A stretch of DNA of 64,000 nt from contig NZ_AEEA01000181.1 of NCBI RefSeq assembly GCF_000297095.1, forward strand, positions 1 through 64,000. Reading direction: 5' to 3'. The notes under the pieces are model-generated. The model was not told where the DNA came from, did not search any database, and saw only the letters and a program-made list of their open reading frames with translations. How positions within the stretch are numbered: position 1 is the stretch's first letter; every line of letters starts with the position of its first letter. This document shows, piece after piece, positions 35,761-44,181 of this stretch. Made by a program: the position numbers and the translations under genes. This DNA comes from Treponema primitia ZAS-1 (GTDB lineage: Bacteria > Spirochaetota > Spirochaetia > Treponematales > Breznakiellaceae).

Positions 35761-37683
35761 ATGGATTATGATTGCATAGTGGTTGGGGGCGGCCATGCGG
35801 GAATTGAGGCGTCCCTGGCAGTTTCCCGGCTCGGTTTTTCGGTACTGCTTATCACCCAAAACCCCGACCGGATCGGGGCGCTCTCCTGTAACCCCGCAGT
35901 GGGGGGGCTCTCCAAGGGCAACCTGGTCCGGGAGCTGGACGCCCTGGGCGGACAGATGGGCAAGCTCATCGACGCAACCATGATCCAGTACCGGGTCCTG
36001 AACCGCTCCCGGGGTCCCGCAGTCCAGGCGCCGCGCGCCCAGGCGGACAAGTACGCGTATCAGACGGCCGCGCGGTCTGCGGTGGAAACCCAGCAGGGGC
36101 TGACGGTTTTTATGGACACCGTGATCGACCTGATAAGCGCCGAAAACCGTATCCAGGGGGTGGTAACACAACGGGGCCATCGTATTTCCGCCCGCACCGT
36201 AATACTGGCCACGGGTACTTTTATGGAAGGTAAGATATTTATCGGCGAGTACGACGCGCCGGAAGGCAGGCTTGGGGAAGAGGCGGCCCTGGGTCTGGGG
36301 ACCAGGCTCCGGCAGCGGGGCTTTCCCGTGGGGCGGCTCAAAACCGGCACCCCCGCCAGGATTGCCGGGGATTCCATCGATTACACAAAAATGGAACGCC
36401 AGGACGGCGAAAGCCCAAGGCCCTTCTCCTTCGACGTGGAAACCGGCGCGGTCCCGGACCGGCCGCAGATCCCCTGCTGGATCACCTATACCACTCCGGC
36501 TACCCACGAAATTATCCGGGCCAATATCCACCGGTCGCCGCTCTACGGAGGGAAGATAGTCGGAGTCGGCCCCCGGTACTGTCCCTCCATTGAAGATAAG
36601 GTGGTCAGGTTCCCTGAACGGGATCGGCACCACATCTTTATTGAGCCCGAAGGGCTGAGTACCAACGAGATGTACATGAACGGCGCTTCCAGTTCCCTTC
36701 CCGAGGATGTGCAGCGGGATTTCATCCACAGTATTCCCGGCCTGGCGGAAGCCCGGATCGTCCGGCCCGCCTATGCGGTGGAGTACGATTATCTGGACCC
36801 CCTGGACCTCTACCCGACCCTGGAGTCCAAGCGCATGGACGGCCTTTTTATGGCAGGCCAAACCAACGGCAGTTCCGGCTACGAAGAAGCCGCAGCCCAG
36901 GGCATCATGGCGGGGATCAACGCTGCCCAAAAAATGCGCGGGGATCCGCCCCTGGTTTTAGGCCGGGCCGAGGCTTACATCGGGGTCCTGGTGGACGACC
37001 TTACCACCCTGGGTACCAAGGAACCCTACCGTATGTTTACCAGCCGGGCCGAACACCGGCTCATGCTGCGCCACGATACGGCGGACACCAGACTGAGCCC
37101 AAAAGGCCGGGAGACAGGACTGGTGTCCGATGAACGCTGGGAGCGGTTCCAGAAAAAAACCGCCGGCCTTGGGACAATCGCAGAATTACTGCGTACCCGA
37201 AAGATTCCCGGCCCCATTGCCGCGGTCAGTAACATTAATATCGGAACTGCAGAAAACCCGGCAGTATCTTTGCTGTCCCGTGCTGCGGGCGGCCTTGCCC
37301 CGGCCCTGGGGCCCCATGCCGGGGACAGCCTGGAACGTGCCCTGACCGATTCGGCGGTGAAGTTCGATGATATCCTGCCCTGGGCGCCGGAGCTGGCGTC
37401 CTGGCCCCGGGAGTGGATTGAGCGGAGCTTCCTGGACATCAAGTACGCCGGGTATATCGAAAAGGAAAGCCGGGCCGCAGCCCGGGGGGCCAAGATGGAC
37501 GCAATAAAGCTGCCCCCGGACATGGACTATGCCGCCATCTCAGGCCTTTCTGTGGAATCAAGAGAAAAACTGCGCCAGGTCCGGCCCCTGACCGTGGGCC
37601 AGGCCGCGCGTATTCCCGGGGTACGCCAGGGGGATATCGCCCTGCTTATGGTATTAATGAAGGCCCGGCAAAAAGATTTGTAA
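35761..37683 (+). CDS. mnmG: tRNA uridine-5-carboxymethylaminomethyl modification enzyme, FAD subunit
   Basis: A 640-residue FAD protein, partner of MnmE. The N-terminal Rossmann motif is VVGGGHAGIEASLAVSRLG; other signatures are SCNPAVGGLSKGNLVRELDALGG, a GTFMEGKIF strand, GRLKTGTPARI, and TNGSSGYEEAAAQG. The C-terminal helical MnmE-binding domain closes with the ALL-type helices. ATG 35761, two bases after the mnmE stop, fits the family N-terminus; an in-frame GTG at 35743 is less likely. Confidence 0.96.
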   Translation: MDYDCIVVGGGHAGIEASLAVSRLGFSVLLITQNPDRIGALSCNPAVGGLSKGNLVRELDALGGQMGKLIDATMIQYRVLNRSRGPAVQAPRAQADKYAYQTAARSAVETQQGLTVFMDTVIDLISAENRIQGVVTQRGHRISARTVILATGTFMEGKIFIGEYDAPEGRLGEEAALGLGTRLRQRGFPVGRLKTGTPARIAGDSIDYTKMERQDGESPRPFSFDVETGAVPDRPQIPCWITYTTPATHEIIRANIHRSPLYGGKIVGVGPRYCPSIEDKVVRFPERDRHHIFIEPEGLSTNEMYMNGASSSLPEDVQRDFIHSIPGLAEARIVRPAYAVEYDYLDPLDLYPTLESKRMDGLFMAGQTNGSSGYEEAAAQGIMAGINAAQKMRGDPPLVLGRAEAYIGVLVDDLTTLGTKEPYRMFTSRAEHRLMLRHDTADTRLSPKGRETGLVSDERWERFQKKTAGLGTIAELLRTRKIPGPIAAVSNINIGTAENPAVSLLSRAAGGLAPALGPHAGDSLERALTDSAVKFDDILPWAPELASWPREWIERSFLDIKYAGYIEKESRAAARGAKMDAIKLPPDMDYAAISGLSVESREKLRQVRPLTVGQAARIPGVRQGDIALLMVLMKARQKDL

Positions 37684-37715
37684 TTATCACAGATTAATAG
37701 GGAGGGAAAAACACA

Positions 37716-38096
37716 ATGAACCTGCTATTAGTTATTTTGGGCGGCGGCTGCGGCGCCGGGCTGCGGTACCTGAGTGTCCGGGGGATAGGCGCGGTCTTCA
37801 AACCAAGCTTCCCCCTGGGGACCCTGGCGGTCAACGCGGCGGGCGCTCTGATCATAGGCTTCCTCTTTGGGGCCTTCGAAATACGCGCCGTTCCCGCCCA
37901 GTTCCGGCTCTTCCTCATCACCGGTTTTCTGGGCGGCTATACTACCTTTTCTTCCTATTCATTGGAAACAGTACGACTATTCATGACCGGCAGTATTTCT
38001 GCGGCCATCGCCAATATGGTCCTTAACAACCTGCTCTGCCTCGGCTTCACTTTTTTAGGGTTGGGCCTGAGCCAAAAAGTGGTACCCCATGTTTAG
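37716..38096 (+). CDS. crcB: Fluoride ion channel/exporter CrcB (Fluc)
   Basis: A 126-residue membrane protein with four helices, of the dual-topology Fluc family that exports fluoride. Motifs are GGGCGAGLRYLSVR, FPLGTLAVNAAGALIIGFLFG (the conserved Asn) and the FLITGFLGGYTTFSSYSLE helix-break/Phe-box region. The ribosome site is AGGGAGG. The 32-bp gap after mnmG is too short for a fluoride riboswitch. Confidence 0.93.
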   Translation: MNLLLVILGGGCGAGLRYLSVRGIGAVFKPSFPLGTLAVNAAGALIIGFLFGAFEIRAVPAQFRLFLITGFLGGYTTFSSYSLETVRLFMTGSISAAIANMVLNNLLCLGFTFLGLGLSQKVVPHV

Positions 38097-38146
38097 TTCT
38101 TAACCTTTATCGTTGTCATGTCCTTCACCTGGAATAAGACGCCATC

Positions 38147-38209
38147 ACCACAAAGGACACAAAGGGAAAGAAAGAAAAAAGGGGAAATACCCTTGGTGTC
38201 CTTAGTGGT
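38147..38209. repeat. Inverted repeat between convergent crcB and HIT genes
   Basis: The left arm at 38147-38166 pairs with the right arm at 38190-38209 at 18 of 20 positions (ACCACAAAGGACACAAAGGG versus the complement of CCCTTGGTGTCCTTAGTGGT), loop about 23 bases rich in A. It sits between convergent genes and could terminate both. Confidence 0.55.
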
Positions 38210-38256
38210 TAAAAATTCTTCCTCTTCCTTCTTCTTTGCGGTTCATTAGCCGGGCA

Positions 38257-38601
38257 TCACCCCGGGGGCCAGTCAAGAGGCCTGCCGCCCAGGACATGTA
38301 CATGGAGGTGGTCCACGGTCTGCCCGCCGTCGGACTTGCAGTTGATCACAAAACGCGCGCCCTTTTCTCCGCAGCCTAATTCTACCGCCAGTTCCTGGGC
38401 TTTGAACAAAAGCCGCCCCAGGAGGGCCGTATCGGACTTGTCCAGTTCCATAATATTCCGTATATGCTTTTTAGGAACCAGGAGGAAGTGAACCGGCGCC
38501 TGGGGAGATACATCGTGGAAGGCCAGGATTTCATCATCTTCGTAGATCTTTTTGCCGGGTATTTCGCCCTTAACGATTTTACAGAAAATACAATCGCTCA
38601 T
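38257..38601 (-). CDS. HIT-family nucleotide hydrolase (HinT-like)
   Basis: A 114-residue protein. It starts MSDCIFCKIVKGEIPGKKIYEDDEILAFHDVSP and ends with the histidine triad block VDHLHVHVLGGRPLDWPPG (HxHxH), where the middle His is the nucleophile. HinT enzymes hydrolyse purine nucleoside phosphoramidates. The start overlaps the serS stop by 4 bp. Confidence 0.93.
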   Translation of the reverse strand: MSDCIFCKIVKGEIPGKKIYEDDEILAFHDVSPQAPVHFLLVPKKHIRNIMELDKSDTALLGRLLFKAQELAVELGCGEKGARFVINCKSDGGQTVDHLHVHVLGGRPLDWPPG

Positions 38602-39878
38602 GTATCTTTCCTTTTGATAAGCTCGAACCCGCAGTAGGGAACCAGGGCTTTTGGCAGTTTTACTGTGCCATCGGCTTGCTGAAAGTTTTCCAGAACGGCG
38701 ATAATGCCCCGGGAGACGGCGATGGCGGTTCCATTGAGCATGTGGACAAAGCGGTTCTTCCCTTCATCGTCCTTGTATTTAACATTGAGCCGCCGGGCCT
38801 GATAGTCGGTACAGTTGGATGTGGAAGTTACCTCCCCCCACTCACCGTTGTTGCGGCCCGGCATCCAGGCTTCCAGGTCCCACTTGCGGTAGGCCGGAGC
38901 CCCCAGGTCGCCGGTACAGGTATCCACCACCCGAAAGGGAATCTCCAGGCCCGTAAATATTTCCTCTTCTATAGAACGGAGTTCCTCATGGAAACGATCC
39001 GAATCTTCCGGAAGGCAATAAACGAACATTTCCAGCTTGGTAAACTGATGCACCCGGTACAGGCCCTTGGAAAACTGCCCCGCAGCGCCCGCTTCCCGGC
39101 GGAAACAGTGGGAAAGACCGGCCATACGCAGGGGAAGTTTTTCCCGGCTCAGAATCGTATTGGAGTAGTAACCCCCCAGGGTGATCTCCGCAGTACCCAC
39201 CAGGCAGGTCCCCTCGTCCTCCACGGTATAGACATTGGATTCCGCCCCACGGGGGTTGAAGCCGATGCCCTCCAGGATCTCCTCCTTGGCCACATCCGGG
39301 GTGATAAAGGGGGTAAAGCCCCGCTTCTGCAAAATATCCAGGGCATAGCGCACCAAGCCCAGTTCCAGGAACACTCCCTCGTTCTTAAGGTAGTAGAACT
39401 TGGTCCCCGAGACCTTGGTGGCGGAATCAAAGTCGATGATATCAAGGTCCTGCCCCAGCTTAACGTGGTCCACCGGCTCAAAGTCAAACTTGGTAGGTTC
39501 CCCCACCCGCTTCACTTCCAGGTTATCCTTGTCTTCCTTGCCCAGGGGCGCTTGGGGATGGGCCATATTGGGGACCCGCCGGCCTTCGGTGTCAAGCTCC
39601 GCCTCAGTCTTGCCCAGTTCCGCCTCCGCTGCGGCAATATCCTCTTTAAACTTCTTCCCTTCCTCGATAAGCCTATTCCGGGCCTCAGGCTCAAGTTTCC
39701 CCTTCATGGCCGCGGCATTGGCGTTCCGCTGCTGCTGCAGGGACTGGAGCGCCGTAGTCAGTTCGGTACGGCGGTTAAAAAGACGGACCACAGCGTCGGC
39801 GTCGGCTTTCATATACCGGTCGGCAATGTTTTTCTTCACCGCCGGGAGATTTTCTACGATAAAACGATAGTCTAACAT
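38598..39878 (-). CDS. serS: Seryl-tRNA synthetase
   Basis: A 426-residue class II synthetase charging tRNA-Ser. The N-terminal coiled-coil arm that binds tRNA spans about residues 30-105 (LTTALQSLQQQRNANAAAMKGKLEPEARN). Class II motif 2 is seen in LSHCFRREAGAAGQFSKGLYRVHQFTKLEMF and motif 3 near the end (HMLNGTAIAVSRGIIAVLENFQ). No T-box leader was found upstream. Confidence 0.96.
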   Translation of the reverse strand: MLDYRFIVENLPAVKKNIADRYMKADADAVVRLFNRRTELTTALQSLQQQRNANAAAMKGKLEPEARNRLIEEGKKFKEDIAAAEAELGKTEAELDTEGRRVPNMAHPQAPLGKEDKDNLEVKRVGEPTKFDFEPVDHVKLGQDLDIIDFDSATKVSGTKFYYLKNEGVFLELGLVRYALDILQKRGFTPFITPDVAKEEILEGIGFNPRGAESNVYTVEDEGTCLVGTAEITLGGYYSNTILSREKLPLRMAGLSHCFRREAGAAGQFSKGLYRVHQFTKLEMFVYCLPEDSDRFHEELRSIEEEIFTGLEIPFRVVDTCTGDLGAPAYRKWDLEAWMPGRNNGEWGEVTSTSNCTDYQARRLNVKYKDDEGKNRFVHMLNGTAIAVSRGIIAVLENFQQADGTVKLPKALVPYCGFELIKRKDT

Positions 39879-39937
39879 GATAAGCCAGTGTACCCCCCAA
39901 GGGGGCTCTAAAACAAGACCCCGAATTCAACCAGTAG

Positions 39938-40534
39938 TTATTCCTTATTGCGAATAAGAAACCTTACCATGAGCCGGGAGACGCCGTAACCGCCAAAGAT
40001 AACCACAAACCGGTCAATCAGGTTGATGGGGATACGGGAAAAGATATCGGACCAGAGCACAGGAACATTATTCCGCAAAAGGCCCAGTTTAAAAATATCC
40101 TCCGGGGAGAAGGAATCTTTAGCCCGGGAAGCCACGGCGAAAATACAATAATCAATAAGCCCCCCAAGAACGCTGATAACGACACAGGTGGTAAGATAGA
40201 GGAGGAGCAGGGAAGCCACGGTACTGATAAAGGGTTCCCGGGGTTTACTAAGGCGACGGCAATACATCCACACCAGAATCACTTCAACGATACTGCAAAG
40301 CACAAAAAAATAATTAAACAACGGCGCATGGTCATGGGTATTAATAATAATGGCGCTTAGAATAGAGGCAGCTATCCCCGGCACGAGGCCCGTGGCAAAG
40401 GTAAGGGCAACGCTAAAGACCGTGTCAAGAAACAGGGACAGACGAAAACCCCTTCCCGTTAGGATATTGAGGAAAAAATTAGCCGTCACCGCCAGGAAGC
40501 AAAGCAAGGTTAGTTTTAATCTTCCCTTCATCAT
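39938..40534 (-). CDS. Six-helix membrane protein, ECF S-component-like
   Basis: A 198-residue integral membrane protein with about five to six helices (TLLCFLAVTANFFLNI; LFLDTVFSVALTFATGLVPGIAASILSAIIIN; FNYFFVLCSIVEVILVWMYC; STVASLLLLYLTTCVVISVLGGLIDYCIF). Length, topology and the early GLVPGIAAS segment recall substrate-binding S components of ECF vitamin transporters, but no substrate signature is seen and no EcfAAT genes are nearby. Tentative. Confidence 0.5.
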   Translation of the reverse strand: MMKGRLKLTLLCFLAVTANFFLNILTGRGFRLSLFLDTVFSVALTFATGLVPGIAASILSAIIINTHDHAPLFNYFFVLCSIVEVILVWMYCRRLSKPREPFISTVASLLLLYLTTCVVISVLGGLIDYCIFAVASRAKDSFSPEDIFKLGLLRNNVPVLWSDIFSRIPINLIDRFVVIFGGYGVSRLMVRFLIRNKE

Positions 40535-40687
40535 CCTGAATGTACCCTATACTGGTTCATTGCTCAAGACCAGGGCGAGCGCATATAAAATATGACTCCG
40601 GAAAAAATGGGAACGGTCAGCCCACCCTTATAAAGGGTGTTTAAGTGTATTTGAGGGGTTTTGTAAAAAAACGCAGAGAAATACTTT

Positions 40688-40834
40688 ATCGGCAAAATCG
40701 GGTGGGGGGAGGGGCATCCCTGGCGTTCGCACGCTTGTAGAATTCACTTACGGAGCCCCTTCGGGTCTCCTCCAGTGAGGAATTCCAAATGTGCTCAGCC
40801 AGGGATGCCCCTCCCCCCACCCGCCTTTGTCAAT
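40688..40834 (+). repeat. Long palindromic repeat element, copy 3
   Basis: Perfect 25-bp arms at 40699-40723 and 40799-40823, again with a sequence different from copies 1 and 2. Centre: TTACGGAGCCCCTTCGGGTCTCC hairpin with GAGGAATTCC on the right side. Ends TCGGCAAAATCGGG and CGCCTTTGTCAAT. Confidence 0.85.
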
Positions 40835-40898
40835 AGGCAACGCGCTTACCCTAAACCAGGCCACTTCCACCGCCGGGAACTGCACCAAGCTTAGTTAG

Positions 40899-41088
40899 GC
40901 GCCGGGAAATACGCTCAAACACAGACTAATCGTACAGGCGCCGGTGGGGGCGGTGGAGCCACGCTGCGGGATATTCTGGAATTCCCTGCTGTAGGAGACC
41001 CGCAGGGGCTCCGGAAGCAGACTCTACAGGCATCCCGCAGTGGGGATTCACCGCCCCCACCGGCGTTTTTCCGATCTGCCCGGATCTG
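40899..41088 (-). repeat. Long palindromic repeat element, copy 4 (subtype B, best preserved)
   Basis: Nested stems: outer perfect 17-bp arms at 40939-40955 and 41049-41065 (CGCCGGTGGGGGCGGTG and complement), a 9-bp stem at 40964-40972/41032-41040 (CTGCGGGAT/ATCCCGCAG), and the central GGAGACCC-GCA-GGGGCTCC hairpin. Homology with the 26.6 kb copy extends left to about 40899. It lies 65 bp from copy 3 in the opposite orientation. GTTTTTCC after the right arm could serve as a terminator. Confidence 0.85.
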
Positions 41089-41147
41089 CTTTAGTATCAA
41101 GCACCATTTTGCTCAGACTTGAATGAAATTAATAAAGACGTTTAAGT

Positions 41148-42395
41148 ATGATCATGGAAAAACGTTTTTGGCAAATGTGCTTCCTTGGCGCCTTCATTCT
41201 TAGCGGAAGCTTTTCAGCCTTTTGCGCGGGAAACTCCGTTGCAAGCAGCTCTGGGCAGGGGGACCATTCGGGAGAACCGGTGTATGTGTTTTCCCGGCAG
41301 TGGCTGGACATTGAACAGCTTATGCTGGAAGAAAACGGGCAGGACAAAAACGAACAGCTTTTGGGGATGCTTAGGGATTTCCGTGCATCCCTGGAGGATC
41401 TTATTGAAACTCCGCTTTACCAAACCTACCGGTTTAATTCTCTTTTTCACAAGGAGACCATGAATCGACTCTTCGCCGCAAGCGCCAATTTTGAGGAGGC
41501 GGTTCTGCAGGGGCGGCAGGAGGAATTGCCGGCGCTGGCCCTGGATATGAACGAAGCCCTGAACAACTGGCAGGAACAGGATGCGGAGGTGGCGGACGCC
41601 ATACATCTGCGCTATTTTAATCAGTTCTTTATCCTTACCGCAGTTATCAGCCTGCTTGCCCTGGCCATATGGCTGCTGAACCGGGCGCTGGCCCATTCCC
41701 AGGTACGGGCGGAACAGAGCGCCGCCTTCTCCCAGGCCATAGTATTAGCCCAGGAGGACGAGCGGAGCCGGATAAGCCGGGAGCTCCACGATACGGTTGC
41801 CCAGGATCTGCGCGCCCAGGCGCTGCGGATTGCCGGGCTTAAGCGGGTGGAAGACCGTACTGAACAGGCTGCGTTATGCGACGAGTTGGCCGCAACCCAA
41901 CGGGGGTTGGTAGATTCCATACGGGCTATCTGCGACGGCCTCTTTCCCCCGGACTTCCGGTATCAGGGCCTGGGTGATGCCCTGGACCGGCTCTGCAGGG
42001 AATTTGGTGAACGCACGGGAATCGACTGCCGCCTCACCCTGCGGGAAGACCCCCGGTATACAGACATGGACACCACGGCGCAGCTCCAGTGTTTCCGTCT
42101 GGTACAGGAGGCGCTTACCAATATTGAAAAACACGCGGAAGCATCCGAGGCGGCGGTGGTATTACGCTGGGAGGAGGATACCCTGCTTATCTGCATCAGC
42201 GATAACGGCAAGGGCTTTACGGTTTCCCCTTCCCGGGAAAACCCGGCTATCTATGCCGCCGGGCATTTCGGTATCCGGGGAATGTACACCCGCACAGCAA
42301 TTCTGCGCGGCAGTCTGCGTTTTGAGAGTGAACGCGGCGAAGGAACCACCGTAATTATTCGGGCGCCTTTTCCCCGCGAAGCTCCCAGGCCTTAA
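41148..42395 (+). CDS. NarX/DegS-type sensor histidine kinase
   Basis: A 415-residue membrane kinase. Signal-like N-terminus (1-26) ending at the 26-bp repeat, which encodes CAGNSVAS and so forms the predicted cleavage region. A helical periplasmic sensor (about 40-158) follows, then a transmembrane helix (161-180), a HisKA_3 dimerisation domain with phospho-acceptor His214 (SRISRELHDTVAQD), and an ATPase domain (ALTNIEKHAEA; DNGKGF; GHFGIRGMYTR). Expected partner is a LuxR-type regulator; none is adjacent, the only one in the window being at 18.8 kb. Its last 41 bp overlap the 3' end of atpC on the other strand. Confidence 0.88.
   Translation: MIMEKRFWQMCFLGAFILSGSFSAFCAGNSVASSSGQGDHSGEPVYVFSRQWLDIEQLMLEENGQDKNEQLLGMLRDFRASLEDLIETPLYQTYRFNSLFHKETMNRLFAASANFEEAVLQGRQEELPALALDMNEALNNWQEQDAEVADAIHLRYFNQFFILTAVISLLALAIWLLNRALAHSQVRAEQSAAFSQAIVLAQEDERSRISRELHDTVAQDLRAQALRIAGLKRVEDRTEQAALCDELAATQRGLVDSIRAICDGLFPPDFRYQGLGDALDRLCREFGERTGIDCRLTLREDPRYTDMDTTAQLQCFRLVQEALTNIEKHAEASEAAVVLRWEEDTLLICISDNGKGFTVSPSRENPAIYAAGHFGIRGMYTRTAILRGSLRFESERGEGTTVIIRAPFPREAPRP
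41223..41248 (+). repeat. Intragenic 26-bp imperfect palindrome, copy D
   Basis: TGCGCGGGAAACTCCG then TTGCAAG; one mismatch in the first 22 bases against copy A, diverging after GCAA. Read as CAGNSVAS, the same frame as copy C. Confidence 0.65.
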
Positions 42396-42780
42396 GCCGC
42401 ATATCCGCCCGTTCCAGTTTTTGCTTGGCGGTCCCGGACTCAAACTTAAAGCTCGAATTCTTCAGGATTTCCTCGGCCTGTCTCTTTGCTTCCAGGGCCC
42501 TTTCGTGATCAATTTCATCGGGCCATTCGGCGGAGTCTACCATGAGCACCGTCTTACCCCCCGCCACTTCCAGGATGCCCTCTGAGACAAAGCCGGTTTT
42601 CCACTGACCGCTTCTTTCCTTTATCTTTACCAGGCAGGGTTTAATCGGTGCGGTTATGGCCGCGTGGTGGGCAAGAATACCAACTTCGCCGTCCAGGAGG
42701 GTGACGCTGATAGCTTCAACCTTGTCCTTGTAAAACGGGCGGTAGGGGGTATGCACTTCAAAGGTAAACAGGCTTGGCAT
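42355..42780 (-). CDS. atpC: ATP synthase F1 epsilon subunit
   Basis: A 141-residue central-stalk subunit. N-terminal beta-sandwich (PSLFTFEVHTPYRPFYKDKVEAISVTLLDGEVGILAHHAAITAPIKPC) with the GxxGILxxHxP-type motif, and a helical C-terminal hairpin. Last gene of the ATP synthase operon, its ATG overlapping the atpD stop by one base. The 3' end overlaps the convergent kinase gene. Confidence 0.92.
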   Translation of the reverse strand: MPSLFTFEVHTPYRPFYKDKVEAISVTLLDGEVGILAHHAAITAPIKPCLVKIKERSGQWKTGFVSEGILEVAGGKTVLMVDSAEWPDEIDHERALEAKRQAEEILKNSSFKFESGTAKQKLERADMRLKAWELRGEKAPE

Positions 42781-44165
42781 TATTTTTTTACCCTGGCGAG
42801 GATGTCGTCTATGGTACCGGACATAAAGAATTCCTGCTCCGGCACATTGTCGGTCTCTCCGTCCAGGATCATCTTGAAGCCCCGGATAGTTTCCTTGACC
42901 GGTACGTAGACCCCGGCCATGCCGTTAAAGTGGGCCGCCACGTTCAGGGGCTGGCTGAAGAAGCGCTGCACCTTCCGCGCCCGGGACACGGTGATCTTAT
43001 CCTCAGCGGAAAGTTCGTCCATACCCAGGATGGCGATGATGTCCTGCAGTTCCTTGTAACGCTGGAGTATCTGCTGGGTCCTGATTGCCGTATTGTAATG
43101 TTCCTCCCCAACTATGGCGGGGTCCAGAATACGGGAACTGGAAGCCAGGGGGTCCACCGATGGGTAGATGCCCAGTTCCACGATCTTCCGGGAAAGGGTG
43201 ATGGTGGCGTCCAGGTGGGCGAAGGTGGTAGCCGGGGCCGGATCGGTCAGGTCGTCCGCAGGGACGTAGACCGCCTGGATACTGGTGATGGAGCCCTTGG
43301 AGGTACTGGCGATCCGTTCCTGGAGGCTCCCCATTTCGTTGGCCAGAGCTGGCTGGTAACCTACGGCGCTGGGGATACGGCCCAGGAGGGCGGAAACTTC
43401 GGCGCCCGCCTGGATAAACCGGAATATGTTGTCGATAAAGAGGAGCACATCCTGGCCGCCATGGTCGCGGAAATGTTCCGCCATGGTCAGCCCCGCCAAG
43501 GCGACCCGCATACGGGCGCCGGGGGGTTCGTTCATCTGGCCGAATACCAGGGCAGTCTTGTCTATAACCCCGGACTCGTTCATGTCCCGCCAGAGGTCAG
43601 CCCCTTCCCGGGACCGCTCCCCTACCCCGGCGAAAACCGAGTACCCCGAATGTTCGGTAGCGATATTGTGGATCAACTCCATGATAACTACAGTCTTGCC
43701 TACGCCGGCGCCGCCGAAGAGGCCTATCTTCCCCCCCTTGGCGTAAGGCGCTACCAGATCAATAACCTTAATCCCGGTCTCAAAAACCTCGGTGGCGGGT
43801 TTCTGCTCCTCAAAGGGCGGCGGGGCACGGTGGATGGAAGCGTACTTCCCCGCAGTAAAGGGCCCCTTATCGTCGATGATCTTGCCGGTGACGCTGAACA
43901 TACGGCCCAGGACCTCATTTCCCACGGGTACCCGGATGGGGTTCCCCGTATCCTCAACCGGGAGCCCCCGGGACAAACCTTCGGTGGCCTCCATAGCGAC
44001 ACAGCGCACCCGGTTATCCCCGATATGCTGGAGTACCTCAAGAATCACGTTCTTGTCCGCGGCCTTGATTTCCAGGGCATTCAAAATCGCCGGAAGCTTA
44101 CCCTCCTCAAACCGCACATCCACCACCGGTCCAACTATCTGTGTAATAACACCTATATTAGCCAT
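42780..44165 (-). CDS. atpD: ATP synthase F1 beta subunit (catalytic)
   Basis: A 461-residue catalytic subunit. It starts ANIGVITQIVGPVVDVRFEEGKLPAI. Walker A GGAGVGKTVVIMELIHN, catalytic GERSREG, Walker B VLLFIDNIFRF, and ALLGRIPSAVGYQP and DPAPATTFAHLDA blocks are canonical for F-type beta. This separates it clearly from V/A-type ATPases that most treponemes use, as I recall. Confidence 0.97.
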   Translation of the reverse strand: MANIGVITQIVGPVVDVRFEEGKLPAILNALEIKAADKNVILEVLQHIGDNRVRCVAMEATEGLSRGLPVEDTGNPIRVPVGNEVLGRMFSVTGKIIDDKGPFTAGKYASIHRAPPPFEEQKPATEVFETGIKVIDLVAPYAKGGKIGLFGGAGVGKTVVIMELIHNIATEHSGYSVFAGVGERSREGADLWRDMNESGVIDKTALVFGQMNEPPGARMRVALAGLTMAEHFRDHGGQDVLLFIDNIFRFIQAGAEVSALLGRIPSAVGYQPALANEMGSLQERIASTSKGSITSIQAVYVPADDLTDPAPATTFAHLDATITLSRKIVELGIYPSVDPLASSSRILDPAIVGEEHYNTAIRTQQILQRYKELQDIIAILGMDELSAEDKITVSRARKVQRFFSQPLNVAAHFNGMAGVYVPVKETIRGFKMILDGETDNVPEQEFFMSGTIDDILARVKK

Positions 44166-44181
44166 AAGCTATTCCTCACTT

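Noticed and set aside
37684..37715. Fluoride riboswitch before crcB
   Set aside because: Only 32 bp separate mnmG and crcB, too short for the aptamer.
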